64,000 nt of DNA from Anaerostipes sp. GTDB lineage: Bacteria; Bacillota; Clostridia; Lachnospirales; Lachnospiraceae. Position 1 is the stretch's first letter. Every line of letters starts with the position of its first letter. Of the stretch, positions 41,323-50,867 are shown in pieces. The translations under genes and the position numbers were made by a program. The notes under the pieces were generated by a model, which saw nothing but the letters and a program-made list of their open reading frames with translations, was not told the DNA's origin and did no database searches. The stretch is from positions 124,001-188,000 of the forward strand of contig NZ_JAGZSD010000004.1 of NCBI RefSeq assembly GCF_018381315.1. Reading direction: 5' to 3'.

Positions 41323-41656
41323 TTTTCCCTCCATATTTTTCTTCTGCCAGCCGGCAGTTTATTATTTATTGGTCAGAATCCGTAATCAAATAAGTAATAT
41401 CTCCTGTCTTACATATCACATAGTTGGAGACAGTATCACACGCAACTTTCCTGCAATTATCTTCTCATTAATGATATTATAACGAATCCTTGGGAAAAGG
41501 AAAAGCATCAGCGGATAATTTAATACAGGAAGGCAAATAACGTCTCTTCTCATTTGTGTGCATTCTGCACGGAGCGTTTTTTATTTCATGGAATGCACTT
41601 TCCTATGCAACAAAAAAACAGCAGATATAAAATCTGCTGCTTTTCTTATGTGTTGG
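41323..41656. other. 334-bp intergenic region
   Basis: Contains the leader and a candidate minus-strand promoter of the downstream dehydrogenase gene (TATAAT at about 41475-41480, weak -35), plus the rny terminator. No start-to-stop frame or RNA family is convincing; a 30-codon frame near 41375-41465 lacks an ATG. Confidence 0.5.
41611..41639 (-). terminator. terminator of the RNase Y gene
   Basis: Minus strand AGCAGAT-TTTAT-ATCTGCT followed by GTTTTTTTG. Seven-bp stem with a seven-T tail, 18 bp after the stop. Confidence 0.85.
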
Positions 41657-43204
41657 TTATTTCGCATAGTCCACAACCCGTGACTCACGGATAATGTTGA
41701 CCTTAATCTGACCCGGATAATCCAAATTATCTTCTACCTGTTTGGATATATCTCTGGCCAGCAAAATCATATCGTCGTCACTGATCTGTTCCGGAACTAC
41801 CATTACACGAATTTCCCGACCTGCCTGTATCGCAAAAGTTTTATCAACACCCTGGAAGGAATCTGCGATCTCTTCCAGCTGCTTCAGTCTCGTCGTATAG
41901 CTTTCCAGCGTCTCGCTTCTCGCCCCCGGTCTTGCTGCTGAAATAGCATCAGCTGCCTGAACGAGACATGCAATCAATGTCTCCGGTTCTGCATCCCCAT
42001 GGTGAGATTCGACTGCATTGATGACAATCGGATGTTCCTTATACTTCTTACATAAGTTCACTCCAAGTTCTACATGGGAACCTTCCACTTCATGGTCAAT
42101 AGCTTTTCCAATGTCGTGAAGCAGTCCCGCACGCTTTGCCATCCTTACATCGACACCGATTTCAGATGCCAGCAGCCCGGAAAGCTGTGCCACTTCCATG
42201 GAATGCTTCAATGCGTTCTGCCCATAGCTGGTACGGTATTTCATCTTGCCCAGCAGACGAACTAATTCCGGATGGATGCCGTGAACTCCAAGTTCCAGAG
42301 TTGCAGCCTCTCCGTCTTCCCGCATCTTTGTTTCCACTTCTTTTGTGGCCTTTTCTACCATCTCCTCGATTCTGGCCGGATGAATTCTTCCGTCCACGAT
42401 GAGTTTTTCAAGAGCGATCCTTGCAATCTCTCTCCTGACCGGATTAAAGCTTGACAATACGACTGCCTCCGGAGTATCATCAATAATCAATTCTACTCCT
42501 GTCATATTCTCAAGGGCACGGATATTTCTTCCTTCCCGGCCGATGATACGTCCCTTCATCTCGTCATTCGGAAGCTGTACAAGAGAAATTGTTGTCTCGG
42601 CTACATGGTCTACTGCACACTTCTGAATGGCTGTAACCACATACTCCTTGGCTCTTTTTCTTGCATCTTCCTTGGCTCTGGATTCCATCTCTTTTACGAG
42701 CATTGCTGTCTCGTGCTTTACGTCTTCCTTAACTGCTGATAATAGTTGTTCTTTTGCCTGATCAGAGGTCAGCCCAGAAATTCTTTCCAATTCCTGCAGG
42801 TGTTTGGACTTGAGCTCCTGCACTTTTGCCTTGTCTGCCTCAAAATTCTTTTCCTTGGCAGTCAGAGACTGTTCTCTGCGCTCCAGCAAATCTGCCTTCT
42901 TGTCAACGGTTTCTTCCTTGTTGAGCACGCGCTTTTCGTACTTCTGCAGTTCACCCCTGCGTTCCTTTGTTTCCTTTTCAAAGTCATGTCTCGCTTTTAT
43001 AGTTTCTTCCTTGATTTCAAGTGAAGCTTCGCGCTTCTTCGCATCAGCTGCTTTTATGGCTTCATCTATAATATCTCTGGCTTTACTCTCCGCATTGCCA
43101 ATGGTTACTTCCATGGCCTTCCTGCTTCTTTGATTGGCAACAAGGACGGAAATTGGCGCTACAATGACCAGAGTTGCGATAATGGCGATAATTATACTTG
43201 CCAC
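41657..43204 (-). CDS. rny: ribonuclease Y
   Basis: 515 residues. N-terminal membrane helix (about 3-24), long coiled coil (30-200, many Glu/Lys heptads), KH domain with GRIIGREGRNIRALE, and HD domain with AKRAGLLHDIGKAIDHE and SHHGDAEPETL. It is the membrane-anchored endoribonuclease that starts mRNA decay in many Firmicutes. Alone in its unit, with its own terminator. Confidence 0.96.
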   Translation of the reverse strand: MASIIIAIIATLVIVAPISVLVANQRSRKAMEVTIGNAESKARDIIDEAIKAADAKKREASLEIKEETIKARHDFEKETKERRGELQKYEKRVLNKEETVDKKADLLERREQSLTAKEKNFEADKAKVQELKSKHLQELERISGLTSDQAKEQLLSAVKEDVKHETAMLVKEMESRAKEDARKRAKEYVVTAIQKCAVDHVAETTISLVQLPNDEMKGRIIGREGRNIRALENMTGVELIIDDTPEAVVLSSFNPVRREIARIALEKLIVDGRIHPARIEEMVEKATKEVETKMREDGEAATLELGVHGIHPELVRLLGKMKYRTSYGQNALKHSMEVAQLSGLLASEIGVDVRMAKRAGLLHDIGKAIDHEVEGSHVELGVNLCKKYKEHPIVINAVESHHGDAEPETLIACLVQAADAISAARPGARSETLESYTTRLKQLEEIADSFQGVDKTFAIQAGREIRVMVVPEQISDDDMILLARDISKQVEDNLDYPGQIKVNIIRESRVVDYAK

Positions 43205-43284
43205 AGGCCTCCTCCTTATTCAATTTTTTGTGCATAAAACACTTCTATAATTTTATATGTTTTTGCACAAAAAGTCAAGAAAGC

Positions 43285-44598
43285 CTACGCCTCTGGTTGA
43301 ATAATCATAGCCTGATATGCCGGAACTAAAAGTCCCCCGCCAAAATCCACATCCTCACCGGTCAGTAAATCCTTACCTTTTCCCGCTCCGGCGTCAAAAT
43401 GCAGCGTATACTCATCCGGTCCCGCATTTAAGGCAAAAATAATCCTCTCCCCATCTGCTTCTCTCTCAAATGCGATAATATCCTGTTCTGTGCGTATTTC
43501 ACGGTAGCCTCCGGTTTTCAGTGCCCGGCTGTCTTTTCTTATTTTTGCAAGGTTTGAGATGTATTGATAAAGGTCTTCTTCCAGAAGATCCTCTGTTTTT
43601 ATTCTCGGACGCAGCGCATCATCATTGTCCGGTTCCTTGAAACCTTCAATTCCCCATTCACTTCCGTAATATACAGACGGTACCCCCGGCATAGCAAACA
43701 TCAGTGCATAGATAAGAGGAAGGTGCTTTTCTTCCGAAAGCTGGGTGGCAATCCGCATCACATCATGATTGTCTACAAAGCTGTACAGAGGAAGCCCCTG
43801 ATAGAGCGCCCACGGATCCGGTCCGAACTGTCTGTTCAGGGAATATCCGATCTCATGCATGTTATGGGTATTAAAGCTTGAATACAAGCCCTTATAGCAT
43901 TCGTAATTGGTGGCAGAATCCAGCATATGGTGGTTGACCAGAGTGCTGTAATCCCCGTGCAGCATTTCTCCGATAAAGATCATCTCCGGATTCTTATCCC
44001 TGCAAAAGTCCACCAGGCTTTTCATAAAAGTCCGGTTCAGCATGTAAGCCACATCCAGACGGATTCCGTCAATCGCAAACTCATCCATCCAGAAAGCCGC
44101 TGCCTCCAAAAGATGATTTCTTACTGCCTCATTGTCCAGATTCAGTTTAACCAGTTCAAAATGGCCTTCCCATCCCTCGTACCAGAATCCGTCGCCGTAA
44201 TTGCTGTTTCCGTCAAAATTAATATAAAACCAATCCTTATATGGAGAGTCCTGCTTTTTCTCCAGAACATCCCGGAAAGCCCAAAACTCTCTGCCTACAT
44301 GGTTAAATACGCCATCCAGGACTACTTTAATGCCCTCCTCATGGAGCGCTTCACACACTTCCTTAAAATCTTCGTTCGTTCCAAGCCTGCGATCAATTTC
44401 TTTATAATCTTTGGTATCATATCCATGGCTGCTGGATTCAAATACCGGTGAAAAATAAACGGCATTTGCCCCCAGACCTTTCATATGGGGAATCCATTCC
44501 TTAACTTCCAAAATGCCATGTTCCGTTTCATCATCCACAAAAGCTCCAAGCGGAAAAATGTGATAAAATATCAGGTCCTTCATAGTTAATTCTTTCAT
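43285..44598 (-). CDS. GH13 alpha-amylase family glycosidase, intracellular
   Basis: 437 residues from ATG 44598 after AAGGGAG; the frame can be extended by a TTG with no better site. (Beta/alpha)8 barrel motifs: GVFNHVG (region I), GIRLDVAYML with nucleophile Asp182, IFIGEM with acid/base Glu211, FVDNHD with Asp279. No signal peptide, so it acts in the cytoplasm, probably on maltodextrins or short alpha-glucans. Short C-terminal beta domain. Confidence 0.92.
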   Translation of the reverse strand: MKELTMKDLIFYHIFPLGAFVDDETEHGILEVKEWIPHMKGLGANAVYFSPVFESSSHGYDTKDYKEIDRRLGTNEDFKEVCEALHEEGIKVVLDGVFNHVGREFWAFRDVLEKKQDSPYKDWFYINFDGNSNYGDGFWYEGWEGHFELVKLNLDNEAVRNHLLEAAAFWMDEFAIDGIRLDVAYMLNRTFMKSLVDFCRDKNPEMIFIGEMLHGDYSTLVNHHMLDSATNYECYKGLYSSFNTHNMHEIGYSLNRQFGPDPWALYQGLPLYSFVDNHDVMRIATQLSEEKHLPLIYALMFAMPGVPSVYYGSEWGIEGFKEPDNDDALRPRIKTEDLLEEDLYQYISNLAKIRKDSRALKTGGYREIRTEQDIIAFEREADGERIIFALNAGPDEYTLHFDAGAGKGKDLLTGEDVDFGGGLLVPAYQAMIIQPEA

Positions 44599-44627
44599 AG
44601 TCAATCTCCCTTCCTACCTTTGGGGTG

Positions 44628-47600
44628 TCATTCCGTGCTCTTTAAAGATTCTACCATGTTGATTTTCCGAAGCTGGAAAAACATCATGAAATTAATCAGC
44701 GCCGCAAAACCGATGGTCAGCAGGACACTGTACATATAACTGGCCGGCATAATTGTTCTTCCGAACATAATCAAATCCACCTCTGCCGTCAGTATCACAT
44801 ATCGGTGAAGAAGCACTCCCAAACCTGCCCCCGCAGCTGTCCCGATCACGGTAAGCAGAATATTTTCCCTGTAGACATAGGCTGCTGTCTCCAGATCATA
44901 AAAACCAAGAACTTTAATGGTTGCAAGCTCCGTCTTCCTCTCTGCGATATTAATGTTGTTCAAATTATATAATACTACAAAAGCCAGCAGTCCGGCAGAA
45001 ATAATTAAGACAAATACGACAATATTGAGATTATTCAGCATATCATTCATCTCTTTTTCGTTATCTGATATAAAAGATACCGATGCGGCTCCGTCCAATT
45101 TCAGCAGCTGTCTTCCAAGTGTAGTTTCCAGTTTCTCTGACCTGTTTTTGTTTTTTAACAGGATTTGATTATACGACGGCGCCTCCCCGTAGAGTTTTCG
45201 GTACAGGGCCTGTGACATATAAACACTATGGCGCATATAATTCTCTGTAATATGTTCTACCTTTGCCCTGACCTTTTTCATCTCTCCCTCTTTGAGCGTC
45301 ACTGTATCTCCTTCTTTGATTCCAAGAAGGCTGCAGACTTTCTCTGTCAGTATAATACCGTTTTCTGAGAGTTTATAGGTCTCTCCGGTTTTGCGGTCTT
45401 TGAAATGGATATAGGATGACAGTTCCCTGATATTTTCCGGAACAACCAGAGAAGCTGATTTGCTTTCTCCGTCAAACTCCACATCCACAGAAGCATTATG
45501 AACTTTAGTGCTGTTTCGTATTGTATGCTGTTTTTGTATCCAAAATGCAATTTCCTGCTCTTTTTTTGCTGAAAGTTCTTCTTCCAGCATGACTGAAGCA
45601 TCGTAGGTCTGGATCTTCTGATATTGATTCTTGGAGATGGCAAAAATAGAATCTTTCAGCCCAAATCCTACAAGCAGCAGTGCCATACATCCGCCGATTC
45701 CAAAAACAGTCATAAAAAACCGTTTCTTATAGCGGAACAGATTTCTCAATGTAGACTTCCATGTAAAATTCAAATGCTTCCACAGGAATCCGATCCGTTC
45801 CAGCAGAATCCTTTTCCCCTCTTTCGGGGCTTCCGGCCGCATCAGCTGCGCCGGTTTTTCTCTCAGTTCTTTATAACAGGCAAACATTGTTGCACAAAAG
45901 GTGATGCAGACAGAAGCTGCGGACGCTGTCAGCGCAAACTTTGTCTCAAATGGATGTTTTACCTGTCCGATACCAGTGTACATCATTGAATAGGCTTCAA
46001 TAATGACCTTGGGCAGAACTGTCTCTCCTACAAGCACACCCGCGATACTGCCTCCGGCCGTTGCCAGAAGGGCGTACATTCCATATTTTTTTGCCACGTC
46101 AAAGCCTGTATATCCCAGTGCCTTGAGAATCCCGATCTGAGTCCGCTGCTCCTCCACCATTCTGGTCATAGTCGTAAGACTTACTAGAGCTGCCACGAGA
46201 AAAAAGATCACCGGAAATACTTCTCCGATAGCGCCGATCCTTTCTGTGTCTCCTCCATATTCAACGTAAGACTGAATTTTATTCCGGTCCAGCACATACC
46301 ATTTTGGCTTTTTAATATCATCAATATCCTTTTTTGCGTCATCGATCTTCTTTTTTGCCTTGGCAAACTTCCGGTCTGCTTTCTTCTTGGAAGAACGGTA
46401 CTGTTTCCGGCCCTTTTCAAGCTCTTTTTTTGCATTGGCAAGCTTGGTCTCTGCCTCTTTGATCTTCTGTTCTCCGCTTTTGAGTTCCTTTTCCTTTTTC
46501 TTAAGCAAGACAGCGGAGTTTTTTAGTTTCTGCTTATTTGACTTTATGTCCTTTTTGCCCTTGGCAAGCTTTTGCCGTGAAGCTTTTAAAGCGGCTTCCT
46601 GGCTGTCCAGCTCCTTTTCGGCCTGCTCAAACTTTTTCTTCATCTCCGGCGGTATCTGCCCCATGGCACCAGCCTGCTGCATCTGCTGTCTGAGCTGTTC
46701 TTTTGCCTGTGCCAGCTGTTTTTCCGCTTTATCCAGTTTTTTCTCGTTTTCCTTGAGTTCTTTTTCTGCCTGAGCAAGCTGTTTTTTCCCGCTGTAATAA
46801 CTTTCCCAGCCCTTTTGAATCTCCTTTTTACCGCTTGATATCTTAGCCTTCTGTGCCTTAATCTCATTCTGCCCTGACCTTATTTCACTTTCAGCATCAT
46901 CCAGCTTTTTCTTAGCCTTTATGAGTTTTCTGTCCGCTTTTTTCTTCTCTATTTTATATTTATTTTCGGCCTTTTTTACTTCTTTCGTGGCTTCAGCTTT
47001 GATCTCTTTCAGTCTTTCCTCACAGCGTTCTCCGGAAATATCTTTGATCTTTTTTTCTGCTTTCTCAACCGTGTCATCATACTCATCAGTATATGCAGTT
47101 TTCTCCTCTGCACCTTTTACAGACAGGAATAAATCTGTATATACATCCAGCTTAAAATTCTCTTTCGGCACCACAGCAAAACCGCTGATCTGGCCATTGC
47201 CGATGGTTGCTGTCCCCCGGTCCCGGGACAGATAATAGGATGAATCCCCTGCCCCCACGATCCTGAGTACAGACTTTTTTAAAGTATCTCCAATATCATC
47301 ATCGGTGCCGGAGGACAGAGTAATTGTATCTCCCACTTTGATGTCCGAATGCTCCAGCATGTAAGAATCGATGAGACACTCTCCGTTCTTCTCTGGCATC
47401 CTGCCTTTCGTAACCTTGATCTGATTGAACTGATCTGTGGCCGCCATAACCTTCAATACTTTCTCTGTGTCATTGAGCTTACAGATCGTATCCACAGAAT
47501 AACTAGGTTCCGCCGCAGAGATACCGGAGATTTTTTTCACTGCACTTACGTCTTTGTCCGTAATACCCATAGTGGCAAGGATCCTCAGATCCATCAGTCT

Positions 47601-47765
47601 GCTCTCGTCAAACTGGGCATCTGCGGTAAGCTTCATGTCCGGTTCAGTTACCCGGACTCCGGAAAAAAACGCTACACCCAGGGCTACAATAAAAAAAATC
47701 GACATGAACCTGGGCAGTGTCTTTCGGACCATCATGAAATTGTCTTTGTGAAGTGCTTTCTTCAT
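44628..47765 (-). CDS. FtsX-type ABC permease with long extracytoplasmic coiled coil
   Basis: 1045 residues. N-terminal membrane helix (about 18-38), extracytoplasmic MacB-like domain, then about 230 residues of Lys/Glu-rich coiled coil (roughly 250-500, repeated KKLDDAE, KQLAQAKEQL, KELKSGEQK). Two FtsX membrane blocks follow: FFLVAALVSLTTMTRMVEEQRTQIGILKALG, then a second at about 680-720 and 930-1040. This large Firmicutes permease type works with a LolD/MacB-like ATPase, here the next gene upstream. The coiled coil probably spans the wall. Substrate unknown. Confidence 0.88.
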   Translation of the reverse strand: MKKALHKDNFMMVRKTLPRFMSIFFIVALGVAFFSGVRVTEPDMKLTADAQFDESRLMDLRILATMGITDKDVSAVKKISGISAAEPSYSVDTICKLNDTEKVLKVMAATDQFNQIKVTKGRMPEKNGECLIDSYMLEHSDIKVGDTITLSSGTDDDIGDTLKKSVLRIVGAGDSSYYLSRDRGTATIGNGQISGFAVVPKENFKLDVYTDLFLSVKGAEEKTAYTDEYDDTVEKAEKKIKDISGERCEERLKEIKAEATKEVKKAENKYKIEKKKADRKLIKAKKKLDDAESEIRSGQNEIKAQKAKISSGKKEIQKGWESYYSGKKQLAQAEKELKENEKKLDKAEKQLAQAKEQLRQQMQQAGAMGQIPPEMKKKFEQAEKELDSQEAALKASRQKLAKGKKDIKSNKQKLKNSAVLLKKKEKELKSGEQKIKEAETKLANAKKELEKGRKQYRSSKKKADRKFAKAKKKIDDAKKDIDDIKKPKWYVLDRNKIQSYVEYGGDTERIGAIGEVFPVIFFLVAALVSLTTMTRMVEEQRTQIGILKALGYTGFDVAKKYGMYALLATAGGSIAGVLVGETVLPKVIIEAYSMMYTGIGQVKHPFETKFALTASAASVCITFCATMFACYKELREKPAQLMRPEAPKEGKRILLERIGFLWKHLNFTWKSTLRNLFRYKKRFFMTVFGIGGCMALLLVGFGLKDSIFAISKNQYQKIQTYDASVMLEEELSAKKEQEIAFWIQKQHTIRNSTKVHNASVDVEFDGESKSASLVVPENIRELSSYIHFKDRKTGETYKLSENGIILTEKVCSLLGIKEGDTVTLKEGEMKKVRAKVEHITENYMRHSVYMSQALYRKLYGEAPSYNQILLKNKNRSEKLETTLGRQLLKLDGAASVSFISDNEKEMNDMLNNLNIVVFVLIISAGLLAFVVLYNLNNINIAERKTELATIKVLGFYDLETAAYVYRENILLTVIGTAAGAGLGVLLHRYVILTAEVDLIMFGRTIMPASYMYSVLLTIGFAALINFMMFFQLRKINMVESLKSTE

Positions 47766-47774
47766 GTGCCCTAC

Positions 47775-48479
47775 CTACCATTCTATCGTCTCTACCGATT
47801 GGGGTTCTTCATTGATCCGGATGTCATGCACTTTCCCGCTTTTAATCTCTATCACACGGTCTGCAATAGGTGAAATCGCCAGATTATGTGTGATCACGAT
47901 AACTGTTTTCTTCCTCTCACGGCAGGTATCCTGCAAAAGCTTCAGAATCGACTTTCCTGTCTTATAATCCAGAGCACCTGTAGGTTCGTCACAGAGCAGC
48001 AGCTTTGGATTCTTTGCAAGTGCTCTGGCAATGGATACTCTCTGCTGTTCTCCTCCGGAAAGCTGTGCCGGAAAATTTGAAAGTCTCTCCGAAAGCCCTA
48101 CATCTGAAAGAATCTGCTCTGCATTCAGCGGATTTTTGCTGATCTGAAGAGCAAGCTCCACATTTTCCAGCGCCGTCAGATTCGGTACTAGGTTATAAAA
48201 CTGAAACACAAAACCAATATCGTTTCTCCGGTACTGTGTCAGCTGTCTTCTTGAATATTTTGCAATGTCGTTTCCATCCACCAGCACTGAACCGGATGTG
48301 ACTGTATCCATACCTCCGAGAATATTCAGGATTGTAGTTTTCCCTGCACCGCTGGCCCCGATGATAACAACAAACTCCCCTTCATTGATGGTGAAATTAA
48401 TCCCATCCACAGCCTTGGTGACAACCTGCCCGGTCTGGTATATTTTTCTCACTTCTTCCAATCGAATAAAATCATCCAT
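47775..48479 (-). CDS. ABC transporter ATP-binding protein (MacB/LolD type)
   Basis: 234 residues from ATG 48479 after AGGAGG. Walker A GASGAGKTTIL, LSGGEQQRVSIARAL signature, Walker B LLLCDEPTGALD, switch VITHNL. The LSGGEQQR form and GALD are typical of ATPases paired with FtsX permeases. Nine bp separate it from the permease. Confidence 0.95.
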   Translation of the reverse strand: MDDFIRLEEVRKIYQTGQVVTKAVDGINFTINEGEFVVIIGASGAGKTTILNILGGMDTVTSGSVLVDGNDIAKYSRRQLTQYRRNDIGFVFQFYNLVPNLTALENVELALQISKNPLNAEQILSDVGLSERLSNFPAQLSGGEQQRVSIARALAKNPKLLLCDEPTGALDYKTGKSILKLLQDTCRERKKTVIVITHNLAISPIADRVIEIKSGKVHDIRINEEPQSVETIEW

Positions 48480-48621
48480 GAGCTGCCTCCTGTGTTCAGT
48501 GTAAGTTTTCACCAATAAATCCCTCTATTTTAACCAGTTCAGCCCCTTCCGTCCCTGAGACAGCAAGCCGGAGAACTGTCAAAATGTCATACTTAATTTT
48601 AACATATTTGTACAAGAAATA

Positions 48622-48735
48622 ATACCTAATCGTGCGAGAGCACGTCCACCCGCAGGGTATAAAATACGGTGTGCCCTGTGGGTATACCTTATCGTGCGCA
48701 AGCACGTCCACCCGCAGGATATGAATTACGGTTAC
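48622..48735. repeat. REP-like two-hairpin repeat, locus 1 (two units)
   Basis: Unit of about 62 bp: a CGTGC...GCACG hairpin, then CCACCCGCAGGGTATAAAAT with the matching arm ATACGGTGTGCCCTGTGGG. The second unit is incomplete at its right end. Same sequence as loci at 50279 and 59060. Confidence 0.8.
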
Positions 48736-48790
48736 TTTGGGAACATAACTTTTTAATAGGTTATTTTTTCATGGATAATAATATAATTGA

Positions 48791-48817
48791 AAAAAATCCG
48801 GCACATGCGGATTTTTT
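48791..48817. terminator. bidirectional terminator left of the CRISPR array
   Basis: AAAAAATCCG-GCACATG-CGGATTTTTT, perfect 10-bp stem with A and T tracts. On the minus strand it would end the array transcript. Confidence 0.8.
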
Positions 48818-48922
48818 ATAGGAGATGGAAAATTTTATTAGCTTTCAAATGCTGATTAAATACTTCAGAAGAATATAACTATTTCATATGAACTATGACA
48901 TGGTTTAATAAAAAATATATTT

Positions 48923-49665
48923 ATTATAATACAACTCTTATTTCTGTTTATCAAGGAACTCAAAAGCAATCAAAGGGATCCTGGATATATTTCAGTACAA
49001 CTCTTGTTTCTGTTAATCCTTTGTTATAGTCGTAAATCTTTGTCCTTGGCAATTTTAATACAACTCTTGTTTCTGTTCATCCGGATAATCTTTTTTATGC
49101 TACTACGAAAGCCTATTTCAATTCAACTCTTGTTTCTGTTCATCTTGGTGAAAAAGAGTATCGGCAGATCATTATGATATTTCAATACAACTCTTGTTTC
49201 TGTTCATCTTGTCCATTCGCCAATGGCGCATATTCGGCCTTGAATTTCAATACAACTCTTGTTTCTGTTCATCGATGTTAAGCTTGATAGTTATGATAGA
49301 TCCGTACTATTTCAATACAACTCTTGTTTCTGTTCATCAAATTCATCTCCGTTGATATCTTCCCTGTTTGCTTATTTCAATACAACTCTTGTTTCTGTTC
49401 ATCTCCAATGCTTAAAGTACAAAGTGGAGCATTTTCTTAATTTCAATACAACTCTTGTTTCTGTTCATCAGGTATTTACCCATGCAGGGTCTATATATAT
49501 CACAATTTCAATACAACTCTTGTTTCTGTTCATCTGGTGCGCTATTAACATAGGAGAGGCAGATCTGTCTATTTCAATACAACTCTTGTTTCTGTTCATC
49601 AGTCGATGTTGTGGTATATATGGCACTAAAAGACAATTTCAATACAACTCTTGTTTCTGTTCATC
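48923..49665 (-). CRISPR. CRISPR array, 12 repeats, 11 spacers, no cas genes in window
   Basis: 30-bp repeats, plus-strand form ATTTCAATACAACTCTTGTT then TCTGTTCATC. Spacers are 33-36 bp. Repeats start at 48923, 48989, 49052, 49115, 49179, 49244, 49309, 49374, 49440, 49505, 49571 and 49636. The four leftmost carry mutations, the right eight are identical. So the left end is the old (trailer) end and the leader lies right of 49665. Read on the minus strand the repeat ends ATTGAAAT, the 8-nt crRNA handle typical of type I-B or III systems. By eye no spacer matches the prophage. Confidence 0.95.
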
Positions 49666-49847
49666 CAACGTTTTTAAGCCATTCTTTTTTATTATTATAG
49701 TCAGTTTTCCTGATAAAATCAACGTTTCCTTTGTTTTTTCCCAACCGTTCTCCTTTTTTCTGCTTTTTCTTTCATATTAGCTCTTAGCCCCCATTTCAAG
49801 CGGTTTTGAGCTGTTTTTATCCATTCGGAGGTTGGGAAAATTCCTGG
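49666..49847 (-). promoter_or_regulatory. probable CRISPR leader
   Basis: 182-bp gene-free AT-rich stretch at the young end of the array, with T-rich runs on the plus strand (A-rich when transcribed). It ends at the DUF4250 stop codon. No exact promoter assigned. Confidence 0.5.
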
Positions 49848-50021
49848 CTATCTGAATTGGTTTGTTTCCGGATGGTATTCGTATCCGATACCTGAAAGTT
49901 TTGTGCTGATCTCCTGCGGGTCCTCGCAGAGACTTTTGCACAGTTCATCAAAGCTGTCATAATAATCCCTGAGCTGAGTGTTAATGTAACTTAATAAAAT
50001 AACCGGATCCTTCGGCAGCAT
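49848..50021 (-). CDS. DUF4250 family small protein
   Basis: 57 residues, MLPKDPVILLSYINTQLRDY at the N-terminus, with SFDELCKSLCEDPQEI and IGYEYHPETNQF. The MLPKDPVxLLSxxNTxLRD opening is the DUF4250 signature in Clostridia. AGGAGAT-type site AGGGAGAT upstream. Function unknown. It is too short to be seen in a 60-codon screen. Confidence 0.88.
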   Translation of the reverse strand: MLPKDPVILLSYINTQLRDYYDSFDELCKSLCEDPQEISTKLSGIGYEYHPETNQFR

Positions 50022-50036
50022 TTTTATATCTCCCTT

Positions 50037-50246
50037 CTATGTCACGACCACAAAATAGCAGTGTTCTTTTCCAAATTCATAGTAAATCTTATCTTTTTCA
50101 ATATGATGAATCATATAAATGAGCCCGAAGCCATGCTCCGTCAAAAACTTCTCCATGGCTCTCCACACTTCTTTATCTTCCTGTGTTTCCACAAGGAGCG
50201 TCTCTGTCCCCCGCTCCCTGTCACAATAATACAGTTTTATAAGCAA
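50037..50246 (-). CDS. hypothetical protein
   Basis: 69 residues from a TTG start with GGGGAGG three bases ahead, a somewhat tight spacing. Sequence KLYYCDRERGTETLLVETQE continues to EHCYFVVVT: a small alpha/beta protein with no motif I know. It lies 15 bp upstream of the DUF4250 gene on the same strand and may be cotranscribed. Confidence 0.55.
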   Translation of the reverse strand: MLIKLYYCDRERGTETLLVETQEDKEVWRAMEKFLTEHGFGLIYMIHHIEKDKIYYEFGKEHCYFVVVT

Positions 50247-50278
50247 ACACCTCCCCTAACTTCGTTTCCAGAAGAAAG

Positions 50279-50465
50279 CATACCCGCAGGGCACACCGCA
50301 TTTTATTCCCTTCGGGCGGACGTGCTGACGCACAATAATGTATACCCGCAGGGCATCCCGCATTTTATGCCCTTTGGGCTGACGTGCTGACGCACAATAA
50401 TGTATACCCGCAGGGCATCCCGTATTTTATGCCCTTTGGGCTGGCGTGCTTGCGCACGATAATGT
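50279..50465. repeat. REP-like two-hairpin repeat, locus 2 (three units, reverse orientation)
   Basis: Three tandem units of about 62 bp, each TATACCCGCAGGGCATCCCG, then CATTTTATGCCCTTTGGGCT, then GACGTGCTGACGCAC. Opposite orientation to locus 1. It runs into the 3' end of the DUF6512-like gene. Confidence 0.85.
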
Positions 50466-50825
50466 ATAGGAAATCACTACACTGACAGCAAATATAAGCA
50501 GGTCCATAACCAGCATATCCTTCTTTAACACGGCAGTATAAGCGTCAAACAAAACTCTGATAGCAACGCAGGCAAGCCCGATTCCGATAAACAGGCGGAT
50601 CCAATAGTAACGGATATGTCCCTGCATATACCGAAACATTAAAACACCGTAGATCAGGTTCGGAAATATTATCAATTTATAATGTTCCACCACCTTCTCA
50701 CTGACCGGGAACAGCCACCAAAGAAACTCAGGCCTTCCGATCCAGTCATAAATGAAATGCCAGAGACTGCCCACCACTGCGGTAAATAAGATTCCTCCGA
50801 GAATGAATTTTTTGTTTCTTGACAT
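50427..50825 (-). pseudogene. DUF6512-like membrane protein, C-terminus cut by repeat
   Basis: 132 residues: KKFILGGILFTAVVGSLWHF, then WIGRPEFLWWLFPVSEKVVE and HYKLIIFPNLIYG match the DUF6512 pattern (short loop PVSEKVVEHYKL). Four membrane helices remain. The last 12 residues (TLSCASTPAQRA) are encoded by the REP-like repeat. The family usually has one more C-terminal helix, so the gene appears truncated by the repeat; it may still make a shortened protein. Good ribosome binding site AAGGAGG. Confidence 0.6.
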
Positions 50826-50867
50826 AACAATCCCTCCTTTGGGATAGTATATGCAATCTTTCCATTC

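Larger units (their letters stand above)
48480..48922. other. 443-bp gap with REP-like units and a terminator
   Basis: Holds two copies of the two-hairpin repeat (48622-48735) and a hairpin terminator (48791-48817). The rest is AT-rich with no convincing gene; short frames through the repeats are by-products of the repeat sequence. Confidence 0.7.

Noticed and set aside
48496..48711. 71-residue frame through the repeat region at 48.6 kb
   Set aside because: It is produced by the REP-like units (MDVLAHDKVYPQGTPYF type text recurs in other copies) and has no ribosome binding site.
48923..49665. CRISPR spacer targeting the inovirus in this window
   Set aside because: Reading all 11 spacers in both orientations against the prophage gave no convincing match; an alignment search would be decisive.
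49259..49780. 173-residue frame across the CRISPR array
   Set aside because: Its repeated FNTTLVSVH / QYNSCFCSS text is the translated CRISPR repeat in shifting frames.
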